A DNA stretch of 64,000 nt from Liolophura sinensis (Eukaryota; Mollusca; Polyplacophora; Chitonida; Chitonidae), in NCBI RefSeq assembly GCF_032854445.1, contig NC_088295.1:29444470-29508469 (forward strand), given 5' to 3'. Position numbers and translations under genes: made by a program. Shown here one piece after another: positions 36,143 to 49,500 of this stretch (positions within the stretch are counted from its first letter, which is position 1; the number at the start of each line of letters is the position of its first letter). The notes under the pieces are model-generated. The model searched no databases. It saw only the letters and a list, made by a program, of their open reading frames with translations, and was not told the origin of the DNA.

Positions 36143-36382
36143 AATTTATTTATTTCATTTTATTGGTGTTTTACGCCTTACTCAACAATATTTAGCTTCT
36201 GGGAAAGAGGACTACATTATGATGGGGAGAAAACCAGGCATAGCCGTGGCAAACCCACGACCTTCCGAAGCTTGCTGGCAGGTCTGCCCACATACTACTG
36301 GAAGGAAGCTACCATGAGCTGGACTTGAACTCACAGCGACCGCCCTGAAGAGACATCTGGTCATTGTACTGCGCTGGCAAGG
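36143..36382 (-). mobile_element. SINE-A, minus orientation
   Basis: TTATTTATTTCATTTTATTG, GTGTTTTACGCCTTACTCAA, then TACCATGAGCTGGACTTGAA and CTGCGCTGGC at the reversed head. Confidence 0.7.
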
Positions 36383-39300
36383 TAAATACGTTGTATATGT
36401 ATTTTCATTATACTTCATCGAGTGATTCGTGGTTTCCATAGGTCAATAAAACCATGTGTTATATACTTCTGGAAGCGACAACCACTTCAAAAGTTATCGA
36501 AAGACAGTAAAGGATATCGTCAGCTCTGACTCTGTTTATAGACTGATAATGAGATTTACTCATAGAAACCGTGAGATATTAATTAATAATCAAAACTAAA
36601 GGCTGGCTTGATGGCGAACTCATATTCGCATATCCCCATTCTCCATTTCTACCTCCCTTCTCTCTTTTCTTTATCCCCACCCGCAGACCCCACCCCCTCA
36701 CTCAGCCCCACTCATATCTCACTACAACCACTATCTAACGGTCTTCTCAACATACTGGTATATAATAGTCCCAGATTATACTGTTACATGCAAGTGGCAA
36801 AGAGGGAGATAACTCTTGACAGTGTTGCATGAAAGGGCCGTGCGAAGGTCATGAGAGAGTTTATTGTCATGCATATATAAATCCCTGTCTTTAAGTTGTC
36901 GGATGAGGGACAAGATAAGATGTTGTGGTAGGAAAGAGCTCATACAGAATGGAGTTATCGAAAGAAGCGGCCATAGCTTGCGGCGCCAAGGTCTTAATGA
37001 GTTTTAACCCCGGATTGGTTGTTGATTGAACCCACGTGTGGGCTTGGAGAAAGGCGGTCAGTTAGCCCGGATTGCAAACAGCGTCCACACATCCTGTGAT
37101 TGATGCTCTGGTTAGTCTCATGCATTCATAGATGCTTCTTACACACTAAAAGAGCGTTTTCCACTCGAAATCCACCAGAACTATGAGCTCTCCAGATGTG
37201 ACTAAGTGAGCCGTGTACGGAACTCATACAGATCTTTCGACACGTCATCACTCAACTTCCACACTGAAATAAAGAAATCTTTCAAACTTTGGAAAACAAA
37301 GGCTTTTTCTTGGTCGCGTTACCAGTGTAAAGGAAAGAAAAAACAACAACAACAACAACAACAAGCAAGTAACACAAACCTCTCTGTCTGGATAATCAGG
37401 AAATTGATCATAATATATTTACCTGAAAATTGGAACCGTTCTCATGCAAATATGAAATGTAAAGCTAGAAGAAAACTCACTGAGTACTGCAAATGAATAC
37501 GTTTTGTGTATAGATACAGGTTGTCTCAAATGACAGGTTATAAGCTGCCTCTAACTTGTACCATTAAACATGCCATTTATATCCGCAGAAATCGCATGGA
37601 GTTTTAAATTTAATACATGTATTAAATCCAACTTTCTTCTCTGAGTAATCTTTGTAAGCTTGTTAAATTCAATGTGTTTACAATTTTATTTCAAACTCAT
37701 TATGTGAAAAAATAACTTACTGCTGTATTCACATATATATTCACACGCTTGGAGCTGACCTAGTCTTTATCACGCTGTATGAAAGTTTGCACTCATTTTG
37801 AGGTCAAGAACTGACACTTTATTGGTGGTCGAAGTGTTTTATTTTCTCATTTACCTCGATACGCAACCAGTGGAGCGATTGGCTTGTAAGAGATTACACT
37901 TGCGGTTTATTTGCTTTAACATTTGATACAGTTAGTGGTGGTCTATCGGAAATAGCTTATGTTGATAAGAAGCTCTTAGGGTACGGTCTTGTAAGTCCAA
38001 ACATATACCGCTCCTAAGCAGAACTTTGAATCTTGCTAATTATTGTCAACTAGGGTCAACTTCCCATGAATTTTATATTCATCTCATCTCTTTTGAAATT
38101 CAGTTGATTTATTCTCTAGCTGGGTGTTGGCCTCGGGTCGCCATGCTTGGATCTGAGAAATCCTTGAAGCGCTCTTAAGTTTTTAATCGACTTGTCATCT
38201 GCTTTTAATATTAGCGTGTCTGGAGGGAGAATTCTTGGACGTGCTGGTTGGATCATCTTTCCAGGAGTGTTCGAGTGGTTAGGCCAAGTGAAGGGAAGAC
38301 TACGCGATGGCAAGGGACAGCTCAGGGGATATGTTTATTGGTTTTGTCAGCAACACGTCGTTATCACGTTCATTAGCTCAACAATAGTGCTCACAACGGA
38401 CACAGGATTCACACAACGTGCCACTTAGGATAGATAGCGAAAGCCAGAGGACATATTCCATCGCCAGAGTCAGCTATTAATTGTTCGATGCGTGCTCGCG
38501 GAACGCCTCCTTAAGGTACGCTAAACTGTGGAATGGTAAACCCGCGAATTCCTCCCACCCTATCTTTGACGGATGTATGCCTCCCTTGAAACGTTAGAAG
38601 TATTAAGACGTGGATTGTACCAGTCGCAGCTTTTAACATCCGGCTTAAACGTTAGGGCTGCATATCAAAAAGGAAAAAATGTATTACTCTCCATCATATT
38701 TAATCACGCGAATTTTTCTTCAAGGAATCAAATTCAAATATTTTAATGAGGGAGGCAAAATTTGAATAATATTCCCATCAACGAAAGAATGGGAAGAGTT
38801 TGCCTCATAGTGGTTACAGTTTTCAAATCCAGTAGACAAGTACTCCTGCCTTTCATCTTGAACAAAATTTGAGTAAAATTTTTTTCATGATTCAGTGTAA
38901 ATATTCTTAAATAAGCCGTTTCTTCTTCACTTTATTAGGCAGTCACCATTATTAAGCAAATAAATGCCATTGTTTCCGGCGGTGTCCATCATTGCTGCCA
39001 AACCGTGTGTTTACGGTATATGGCTTTATGTTGACTGCAGAATCACGCAAATTGGCTCTCTACAGTTCACCATTATTTGACACTAACTTTTCATTGTGAC
39101 GATGAGAGGATGGTCAATCTATTGTTCTTTACGAGTGAAACTTAGCAGGCGAAAGGCTGTGGGAAAATTACTATTTTCACAGATAATAATCCTAGAAATC
39201 AGCGGCCTTCTCACCATGATTCTACCGAATCCGTTCCAAATCTCGGAGAAACCCGTGGTGAATCACGTCGCGTAGTAATACACTTTAACAGTATTGATGC

Positions 39301-40299
39301 CACAAACAGATAAAATTCATTATTTTGAATGCTCTTGTGGATAACTCTTTCACAGCGGTAGTTAAAATGAAAAGTCTCAGTGTAACAGCAGCCCGTTGTT
39401 GTTTTCAGAGTGGAAGTTCAACTGTATTTTGTTGCCTGGTGACCGAAGGAGGCCAGGATCTCTTACGGCTCGGACCTATAATAGAGAAGGAGTGTCGAAG
39501 TTAGAACGGGAAATTGTCCTGTCAAACAGTGGCACTTTTTTCGGCTTGTAAAAACATATCATCTGGCGAGTTAATGAGCGCATGCTCGGCCCATTCTCAC
39601 CTTCGGTAGAAGACGGATGGGGCAGAGTTGTGAAATCCTATCTCTATTCTGCCCGTGTTGACAAAAACTAAAACATCTATCACTGAGAATACCCCCGGCG
39701 TTTACGGATGGTTTGCTACATGCCACGTATCCCGGCATATATCCCGTCAGTTTAAACATCACCGTCTCGATGTTGAGCTGAATATACGAAGTTTAAAAAA
39801 TACAAAAGAATGATACAAAAAGAGTTTCTAGCAAAAAATTTTTCACGGAACGCTCAATTGACTATGACAGTTATCCTTCGTTTAGGAGAAGCGGGAAAAT
39901 CGCTTTGCTGCCTGCTACAGTGATTCATTTCCTGTCCAAAGTCGCATTCTTACGATTACCAAAACAAGTATATCATGCCCTTTTCATTAGTTTTGTCAAA
40001 CGGGTCATCTAACGGGTACGTCATTTTAGTATTTTGCTAAATGAATGAACACAGCTTGGGCTGGCAGTTTGTTGTTGTGATAACCAAGTCAGTGTCAAAG
40101 TATTCAGAGTAAATGGTTCAAACGTAAGAACGGAAATATCGTGATAATCAGCCGACAATCACTGATAGACTGATTGCAATCAGGAGGTCGTGTGGTCAAA
40201 GCCATATTTGGGACAAACCAATCTAGGTGCGTGTTCAAATCCAGATCCCGCAAGCTGAGCTGCAGTTTTACGCCGCGTTCCACAACGTTAGCTTAATCC
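36383..40299. other. Non-coding DNA, nothing recognised
   Basis: No gene supported. An (AAC)n run lies at 37342-37364. A minus-strand frame of 65 codons at 38116-38313 is proline-rich but unrecognised. Confidence 0.4.
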
Positions 40300-41000
40300 T
40301 ACAACACGATAAGCACGGTCATACCACAACGTTGGTTTGGACATAGTATAACGTTAGATTGGTCAAACCACAAGAATAGTTTGGCCATACCACAACGTCA
40401 GTTGGTCTTACCACAAAGTTAGTTTTAACATACCACAAGATATATTTGATCATGCCCCAACGTTAGTCATGCCGCAATATCAGTTTGATATTGTCTTACC
40501 ACAACATTTGTTTACAAATGCCAAAAGTTTAGTTTGGTGGTCATGCCACAACGTTAGAGTGGTCATGCCACAGCGTTAGAGTGGTCATACCACAACGTTA
40601 GAGTGGTCATGCCACAACGTTAGAGTGGTCATGCCACAACGTTAGAGTGGTCATGCCACAACGCTAGAGTGGTCATGCCACAACGTTAGAGTGGTCATGT
40701 CACAACGTTAGAGTGGTCATGCCACAACGCTAGAGTGGTCATGCCACAACGTTAGAGTGGTCATGCCACAACGTTAGAGTGGTCATGCCACAAGAGTAGC
40801 TTGGTTATACCACGATGTTGACCTGATCCAACCGCGACGTTAGTTTGGTCATACCACAACCTTAGTTTGGTCATTCCGCACTATTAGTTTGACCATCCCC
40901 CAAGATTGGTATGTTTGGCAAAGCAACAAGATTAGTTTGGTCATGACAAAATGTACCACAAGATTAATATGGCCATACTCGAGGTAAGTTTGGTCATATC
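40300..41000. repeat. 22-base minisatellite with degenerate flanks
   Basis: Core at 40543-40795: about 11-12 copies of GTTAGAGTGGTCATGCCACA plus AC. Flanking DNA on both sides carries diverged CCACAACGTTAGTTTGGTCA copies. Confidence 0.85.
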
Positions 41001-44000
41001 GCAACGTCAACATTTCGTCACAGCTTGGCGTCAGTGTGAATTTTGCATGCATCGGGCTTTTATCGCTTTTTACGTTAGTTTAGTTATACCGAAAGCTTTG
41101 ATGAATTAATAGGCGCATTAGACGTGTGATATTTAGCTTACACATGTATTTCTATCTGTACCTCTGTGGTATGAGTGTTATTAATGATTGCAGGATGCCC
41201 ATGGTACAAAGTACAAACAGCTCAATGCTCGATGTATGAGTCAAACACTCTATCAGGCATAAAAGCAATTTTATAAATGGACCAACCATTCGCGCAATCA
41301 ACATAGCCAGAAAGACTGCAATAAAACAATCACACAAGTCAAACAATTACAGCTTGCATACGTTCCGCGATGCTGGTGTCTGTATAATGTGAGGAAAGGG
41401 TAGGCTTAAATATGGGTAATTCAACACGTGTAGATTGATGGCAGCTGGTTGTCGCTGTTTGAGCCAAATACCCTTACACTTTTTTCACAATAAGCTTAGA
41501 ATCTGGGATGAAGCTTAAAAATACATGAGAAAAGAAACCGATCCCCGTAGCTTACCGTATTATTTTTTCGTCGTATTACCTAAGCCTAAAACGTTGTCAT
41601 CGAAACCCCCTAATGATGAAGTTTACTGTTGAAAGACGTGAAATTCAAAGCCAGAGCGAACCCCTTCTATCTGATGAAGTCGTAATTTCTCAAGAGGTGC
41701 TGATGTCGGATAAACATCGGGGTTTTATTATATAACCTTCTTAAAAACATTAAAGGAAACCTAGCTGTAATGTGTACAGTTCAGGGCACAAGCGGGGCGA
41801 GCGTTGCGGAGTGCCCCTGTGGAGTGTGTCACAGCGGGAAACCGTCACACATTTGATGGTGGTTTCCAACAGTTCTCTAGGTTCAGGTTTTTATCGAGCC
41901 CTGTGGATAGGACAAACTGTTATACGAGTATCCTTTCATCTACATTCATATTAGAGGAGCACGTCCCGCTGTTTCTTCTTTACTGCTCGAAAAAGAAATA
42001 AAAAGCCTTTAAGAAATAAGTGTTTCAGATATCACCATCATAGCAAATAGCACTGACACACGCCGATACTGTTTGGATCATGATTACCGGTACTAAATAA
42101 ATGAATTTCAGAAATTTCAGTTGGAATCTCTTCTTGCTTACGAGACTGTGCTGTGGGCATAAGTCTGTAAGTTTATGAGGTTTTATACACATTTTACATT
42201 TTCTTTCGCAGTCAATGGATATCAGTAACTCTGTTACGTACATGTATATCGTACTAACTTGCTAGAGTGCTGCATTTAGTACAAGTTACAGTCGCAGACT
42301 TTGGAAAAATTCTTTAACAATCATTCAGCAATATGTATTTTTGATTTAAGGTTAAACATTACAAGATCGATTTATTTTGGTTTAATGCATCAAGATCACA
42401 ATGGATGACATGTATTCCCTATATCTTACGATTCCATCACATATTGGGAACAATGCTTCAAGGCAACGTTATAATACAAACTAAAAACCATAAACTTAAA
42501 TATAGCATCTCAAGTGCAGGCTTATTGAAAAGGTATAAGTTAAAAATGGACTTTTGTTACTGTTCCTTTTGGGGATTATCAGCAATCACGTCTTTTATTC
42601 TTGATATACACAGAGTTTTTAACCATGGCGGTTGACACGGTTAAGAGGTTCCGGAGAAGGATTCTCCGTTATGACGCCTGTAGGGATATAATCAGCACTG
42701 AGGCTAAAAGGTTTGATTTTAACGGCTAATATTACACCACAGTCGCTTGACGTCATTCTTGATTGACTGGCCGAGATAACACATTAACCAGACGTACATT
42801 ACAAAACTTGTTCTATTATGCAGAGAACAAGCGCCCGAGAGGGCCGTGTCACAACCAATCAACATCCACCATGACATATTGCTGTTCTCACGAGTGACGT
42901 GGTCCAAATAGACGCTTGAGACACTGTTCCTTAATGTTGAAGAATTTTCAAAGTAAAACATCAACAGTTGACATGTTCTATGGACTGTCCCCCCCACCCA
43001 AATACCCCCAAAACAATCAAACGCTGAGGTAAATATGACTCGCAACTGTATTTATGTGTTAAGCAGGACAAAAATATGTTAACTATCACTATCTGTCGTC
43101 TCTGTCTGACTGAACTCTTTAGGGACCAAATCACGACAGCGGTTTAGATATGAAGTACTTCTTTCTCAAGAAAAGCTTAACAGTTGGCACAGTTTCCCTG
43201 GCCCCCACATGCCCGGTTACGGCAGTTGCTCCTATAGTCACTTCTAAGTTATCACCACGCAAATACAAGTAGGTCCACCATGAAATATTTGTAACAGTCT
43301 TGTATACGACGTAAATATACCAGTTGGATAAATGAACATGTACACCAACATTCTAACTCCAGGATTCACGAAACACATATAGCTTGTAAAACCGGGGTAT
43401 AATATCATTATATGCTAAACAGTCTTTGTTATGCAAATTAACATATTCATGTTATATGTTTTTCCTGGACATTTTACACACTGATATTCACGGCAGATCA
43501 TTTATGTCTGCTCTATATTCTCTGTATTATATTCGCTCCCTGATTTATTTCCTACACAACTTGTCTAAAAGCGAAATTTTATTTTTGCTCTAGGCATTTA
43601 GCTTTTAACATTTCAAGTAATTCCGTTCATACCGTGTTGTTATGTGGCGTTATCAGTGTTACAATTTACGCGTTGTCATAAACAGTTAGAATAAAACCCG
43701 TGACTTGGAAGTACACAAATGTCAAGCTATCGTGCCTCGCCAGTTTTTGTGTGACCAGATACCAGTTATCACATTGTTGACGCCGCTTTAAATTTAACGC
43801 ACTTCGCCAAACCTCCGTCCATCCTTCTACCCTACCCTTATACCCCAACCTCTTACTCCTCCGTTTCTGAATTAGGGAAAACTTGACGCATAAGAGGTAT
43901 CAGAATATAAAGCCGGAGGATGAACCACGAAAGCTGCGAACGGAAGCTCCAGATCTATCTCAGCATGACTAAATAAATTCTGTCACAGTTTAAAATTAAA

Positions 44001-45269
44001 ATCACGCGATCATCTTTATCTAGCCTTAAGCCAAAAATGAAAAAAAAGTTTTTTTGGACATAACTTCCAAAATATTACATGATTACTTTTGGCGTTTTGC
44101 CATCTTCTCACGTAGTTGAGATCCCCGCCTTCATGAAACGAGTTCTTTTTGCAACCACAAGGTTACTCAACACAAAATGGCAGAGTATTTTATGTAAAAA
44201 GTTACTGTGATGCTGATACCGTTATATTATCATTATGAATGTGCATGTCTTAGACGAAAGCCTCAGATAATCGTCTTAATCTAGTAGAAAATCCGGTAAA
44301 ATCTTTGCCTATGAATTTATAAGCTCACCTTTCCATGCCATTACCAAAACTACTCAACAAGGCAATATCTAGCCAGCCCATCTCGGTATCCGACATTCCT
44401 GTCGGCCTGTGCTCTCGGTTCGATGAGTACCTGGTATTTTAAACACGACCCGAATTCACTTCTCTGCCAACTCTTCAGTATCGTGTCAACTAAATTTGGT
44501 TTTTCCATCATTCAGTGATGGGTAAGCCTGGGTTATGTAAGTTTACTGACACCACACAATAAAACCACTCCGTTGAGGTAATTCAACTGTATAGATCCCC
44601 TTTTACATTCTTTGAAAAAAAATACATGGTTCCAACAGTCTAAACACAACGAAACTGCATGGTTCCAGTTGTATATACTTTACAAAACTGCACGCTTCCA
44701 GAAGCACATACTACACAGAAATGTAGGATTTCATCAGGCCCTGCTATCAATAAAGATATCAATGCATGGTTCTGAAATCAGAGAAATATTGTCCCAATAA
44801 AAAACTTCTCAGGGGATTTTAAATTCAGATATTAAAAATCACAATTAAACAGCTAATAAGAAACTATTATCTCCCAAGAATATATAAAATCATTTGTTTG
44901 TTCGCTACTCGATGTCCAACATGGGTTTTGGTTCCACAATTTTTTGGTTGCGGTTTGTGTTACAGCGCTTGAGTGTTTATGAACTCAGGACTCTTGTTAA
45001 TAAGGAACAGCTAAAAAAGAAGGCTAGTAATTTTGTTCATGATATTAATCTGTCGTGCCCTTTTTATGACATTTGCTGTCACAGTAAATAAAATACTAAC
45101 GTTAGCAGCTCAAATGCATTTGTATAATTCTTCATGTAATTGTTTGAATATAAACAGGTCACAGTCCCAATGTAACCTATACATTCTCAGCTGGTATTCA
45201 TTAAGATACACATTTTTTGTGAGCCAAGCCTTTTTTACACCCTTGTCATGTTCATTTATATCTTTGCAG
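41001..45269. other. Non-coding DNA, nothing recognised
   Basis: About 4.3 kb with no supported gene or repeat. Confidence 0.45.
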
Positions 45270-45437
45270 AGCCTCTTCAGGAAATCAGATGATGGCTTCA
45301 TGAATAATTTTCATAAATTTGCTGACAATTTCAGTTACGATATAGAGCAGTTTTATGATGATTACAACGTACCTTTTACAGGCACAAGACACTTGACTGT
45401 CCATGTTACTTATAACACAGAGGAGAGCGCAAGATAG
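45270..45437 (+). CDS. Candidate plus-strand terminal exon downstream of MyoD
   Basis: After ATCTTTGCAG the frame is open for 55 codons to TAG (45435-45437). It reads SLFRKSDDGFMNNFHKFADN and on through YDIEQFYDDYNVPFTGTRH. The residue mix (aromatic and acidic, well spread) looks like real protein, but I cannot name a family. Codon third positions are not GC-biased, unlike the candidate exons at 47.3 and 50.5 kb. Confidence 0.3.
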   Translation, partial: SLFRKSDDGFMNNFHKFADNFSYDIEQFYDDYNVPFTGTRHLTVHVTYNTEESAR

Positions 45438-45751
45438 CCGTCTTGCTATTTAAAAGATAAATAACGAGCGACTAAATGAAAGAGACTGCAAATTATTTGA
45501 ACGACGCCATGTAAGACGACATCAACTGCGTAGTGTAATAAGACAATGGTGAAGACAATCAAGGTTTTCAGTGAAATAATTTATAAATACCTTGCGCTAC
45601 AAGACATTGACAGACAAAAAAAATAGGAAGGCGTCAGATGTTGTAAATGTGGGTCATAACAAAGGCTGAAAAAGACAGGACAAAATGACTTGGGCAATGG
45701 TCAACTGCTGCAGAGTTACTTTGATTCTGTGCCACGGTACATGTATATACA

Positions 45752-45757
45752 TTTAAT
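45752..45757 (-). promoter_or_regulatory. Possible MyoD polyadenylation signal
   Basis: ATTAAA on the minus strand about 690 bases past the MyoD stop. This is a guess from the hexamer alone. Confidence 0.2.
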
Positions 45758-45999
45758 GCAAACAGTGTGAACGCAATACTACAGTACTTATCGACGCTGT
45801 CAGTAATGTCTAGCGCTTGTAAATCTCAAGTAAGATAATAAAAAAAAAAACATATGCAAACGTAAATCAGTCAAACACGTGTTAGTTTCAAGACTTTTTT
45901 TCTGCACAGTCTTCACCAAACTCATTTTCTCACTCTCTCACATTTGTATCTATACACGCTGCCCAGCTAAAGTCACAAAACATTTTCCGATTTCTACAG

Positions 46000-46102
46000 C
46001 ACGTTGACACTATATGGACACAGTTTCAAAGAAACAAAGACACAACAAAGTCCTTGTTGAATCTCTTGCTGAAACTTGTACTTCATGAGAGTCGACCAAC
46101 AG
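46000..46102 (+). CDS. Candidate plus-strand exon just 3' of the MyoD stop
   Basis: Between TTTCTACAG and GTATAT, 34 codons read HVDTIWTQFQRNKDTTKSLL and on to LHESRPT, ending one base into a codon. It lies antisense to the presumed MyoD 3' UTR. Product unrecognised; a chance open frame of this size is possible. Confidence 0.22.
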
Positions 46103-46445
46103 GTATATTCTAGCGAGAGCCAATTTTGTCAGATGTTTGTCGGCCGTGTCTTTTCCTCCTCTGCTTCGCACCCAGCATACATATACAGTCATTATAAACC
46201 AGTAACACCCTGTGACTAGATTGGCTTATATCAACATATAAATCGTTTGATGAAATATCATTGCACACAATAAATAATATTGCAAACTGAGTGGCTTCTG
46301 TAATCTGGTCCTTCATGACAAATGACATGAAAGAAGCTACGTCACACCGGATGGACCGAGATAACGATGACATTGACTATAACAATAGTTCATGATGTTT
46401 GTAAGCGATCAGGTTCATAAGAACAGTTTTTTTCCACCGTGCCTG

Positions 46446-46570
46446 TTACAGCGGTCTTTCGGTAACGGATAAGCTGTTCAACATGGCACTGGTGCTTGAC
46501 GGACTGATACTTTCCACGATGAGAGAGAGGCAGTCCAAACTAGACACGCCCGTCGACATCTGATCGTAAC
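46446..46570 (-). CDS. MYOD: MyoD coding exon 3 (helix III) and stop
   Basis: 125 bases after a TTTCTGCAG acceptor. It completes the Gly codon, then reads [20 protein letters not shown] and on to LSVTERPL, with TAA at 46446-46448. The SSLDCLS.IV..I core is diagnostic of the MRF C-terminal activation helix and confirms the splice chain. Confidence 0.95.
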
Positions 46571-49500
46571 CTGCAGAAATAAAACATTGAAAACAGCTTT
46601 AGTAATATTGCCCAGTGTAGGCTACACATGCAGATTTCTCCACGGCGAATGATTCTGATCATTCATTCATCTCGCGACGATGCAGTTTTAATACAGCCGA
46701 TGTGGCGGTCAGCCCCAAATAATCATGCTTTCATTCCTCCATTCACTGAAAGTATTTGTAGGTCTAAAATTTTTGCCGCAAATATATAAATTTGCTTGAA
46801 TGAAACGTATATTAAACTGTGGCTATATTTTATTTGATTTTATTTCATTTAACGGTTGAACAGCCATTTATTGCCTGTTTGAGGCTTAAAGTTCCTCCAC
46901 CCAAATAAATCTTCAGCGTAAGTGAAATATTCTAAGTAACCTACTGGCTTGCGCCTGGTTTCTCATGAAAATAATAAGATGCAGCACGTCTGAGCTGCTG
47001 TTGACGCTGTTCCGTGATTTAAGTATACTTGCCTCCAAGAAGTTGGGTTTAACCTATCAACACAACGTTGCCTATTCTAGGAGAAACACGAGCGCAAGAA
47101 TTACCACACGGAGCACATTGCGGCCGTTGGTGAAAGTCTTCTAGCAGTGAGAAAACAAATAACTGAAAATGCGCGGAAAGTTACACACTTGCCGACATTC
47201 CGATGACTTGAATATGGTTTTTGCTTTCTGCCAGTTTTCACGCTGTGACTAATTGCTAACATCGGTGAGAATCTCAACTAATCGCACCTTTCCAAATATC
47301 TCGACAGATGTTCCCGCTAGGCGCACCCCACGACCACTTCTTCCTAAAGACGATTTCTCAGAACACAAGCAACTACAAAAGCTTCTCTTTTCGTATCACC
47401 TATCTGTGGAGCTCCCAAGCTAATCAAACTCAGATAGACTTCACCAGGAGATTGGGGATTCTGTGAGTAACAATAGCACGTGAAACAGTGAACCGCTGTG
47501 TGGTCGGCCATGCCCGTGTGGTGGGGCATGAGAAAATAGTGCGAAGAAATGGGCACGTGTTCCCAAAGAGAAGGTCACAGGGCAAAGGTTGTGTTGAGGA
47601 TGTCTGGAAAACATTCGTTTCACATGTGTTTCTGATAAATCTACTTCGTATCGAAACTTGTATAACTAACATCGATGCCGGTATATCTCAGATTTAGTTA
47701 CTTATTATTTTAATGAGGTAGATAAACAAGTCAGATTTCTTTCACTTATAAGCGAAAAAAGTAAAGTCTCTTTGCTACAAGTATTCAAATCGGTTACAGA
47801 GTACGCCTGACTCACAAATGGACCAGAAATGCAGAGGATTAAAGATTAAAGACATTGATCTTCAAATGTGCATAAATGTCATTTTAACGTTACTAGCCTA
47901 TATGTTAATTTACCAACCAGACATAAAGTGTTACAATTAGTCCTAAAACAAGTTTTATCACTATGTATCGAAGAACTATGTAACGTAAAACATATATTCT
48001 CTTAAGAGTGAAATGTTGTATATAAGTTCCACCATTTTTCCAGTGCTGGCGGATGGCAAAGATTTGTACGATACGTTAATACTTTTCTAAAGTACTAAAG
48101 TAAATGTAACATTCTAAAATGATTAGGAAGGTTTGTAATTTAACTCCAGCTTATGTTAAGTTAATTCTTTCAGACGTTGTGTTCCGCACTGCATTCTAAC
48201 ATTATGTTACAACCTTCAAACAATGGTTACGCGGCGTAACATATCAATAAGTTGTTACTAACATTTTACAGTATTTAACATGTTCTATCATTTTAACAAT
48301 TAGATAACGTTGACATTTGCTTTTAATAAGAAATAAGGGGAATATTTATTAATGATGCGCAAACAAATGGTTAAAATCTATCTTTAGCATCAAACTGTTA
48401 ATGTATGAGTGACCATACTCATAAGAACAATATTTATAAGAGTCCTGGTAACAAGCGCTAACAGAATTACTGAGTTTGAAACATCATTTGACAATGAACG
48501 TTATGATTATGGATGTTTATATCTGTTTATAATGCTTATTGAACTTTTAATATTCAGGTATATTATATAAATTATCTATTTTCTCTCTCGAAATATGCTT
48601 AGAATTGCTCATTTTATTATTTAAACCGTAATTAAAAAAAAAATTGAAAGGAATTATGTGACTGTTCTTAAAACCTTTCTTGGACTACGCCAAGCTATGC
48701 TATATGGAGAATGAATTTCACCTAGAAATTGATAACTGTTTCAGATCGGTCTAAAGATCTTGACGGAAACTTGCCTCCTTAATTCCGAGAACCATGTATT
48801 TTTCTTACCTGTGGATTGATTCAAACCATTCGGATCACCAACATGGTGGAGTTTTTCTGTGTAATAGTGCGGACTGTTCACCGTCTGTAAGAAAAAAAAA
48901 GAAAATGCACATCAGTGTAGAATAAAATTATGGCAAAAGTACAAAGTAGATGATATTCCTTTGTGTACACAATTTGGGCCTACCGGGTCTCAACAAGTTT
49001 TCAATTGCCAACACGTTTTCTAATCTAAGTAAGAATTTATTAGCTAAAAATTTTTAATTTTAGCCCTACTGTATATTGCTAATTGACCTCGAATTCTTCT
49101 CGACATAATTATATGTTTTAAAAAGAAATGCACAGGCAATTCGTTTTGCCAAAACTGCTATGCCAAATTTATAAATTTAATTATTGAAAAGTAATATTAT
49201 TATTATTATTTTTTGGTAATTTTGATATTGTATTTCTCCTAATAAACCCCAGCTGATTGATTTTCCTTCCTCTGTCACATCGATTACTAATTAAAACATC
49301 GATTGCTAAAACATCTCGAACATATCTTTCTTCTATATCGGTTATCTGTTACTAAAATATAACTACCATTTGCGAATGGATCAGTGTTTTTTTTTTAAAT
49401 GCCATTCTGTCACAAAAGAGATGGGGTAGTGGTGAATTCATGTGGGAGAAATTCGATAAATAAGAAAAATAGGCTGGTTGAAATAACCTGCACGGTACTG

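Noticed and set aside
38116..38428. Overlapping 65- and 78-codon frames
   Set aside because: No recognisable domain, no convincing splice sites and no codon bias; possibly part of a dispersed repeat.
47344..47697. Short overlapping open frames on both strands near 47.3-47.7 kb
   Set aside because: Only the 47308-47462 plus-strand segment has codon bias and splice-like borders; the others look like shadows or chance.
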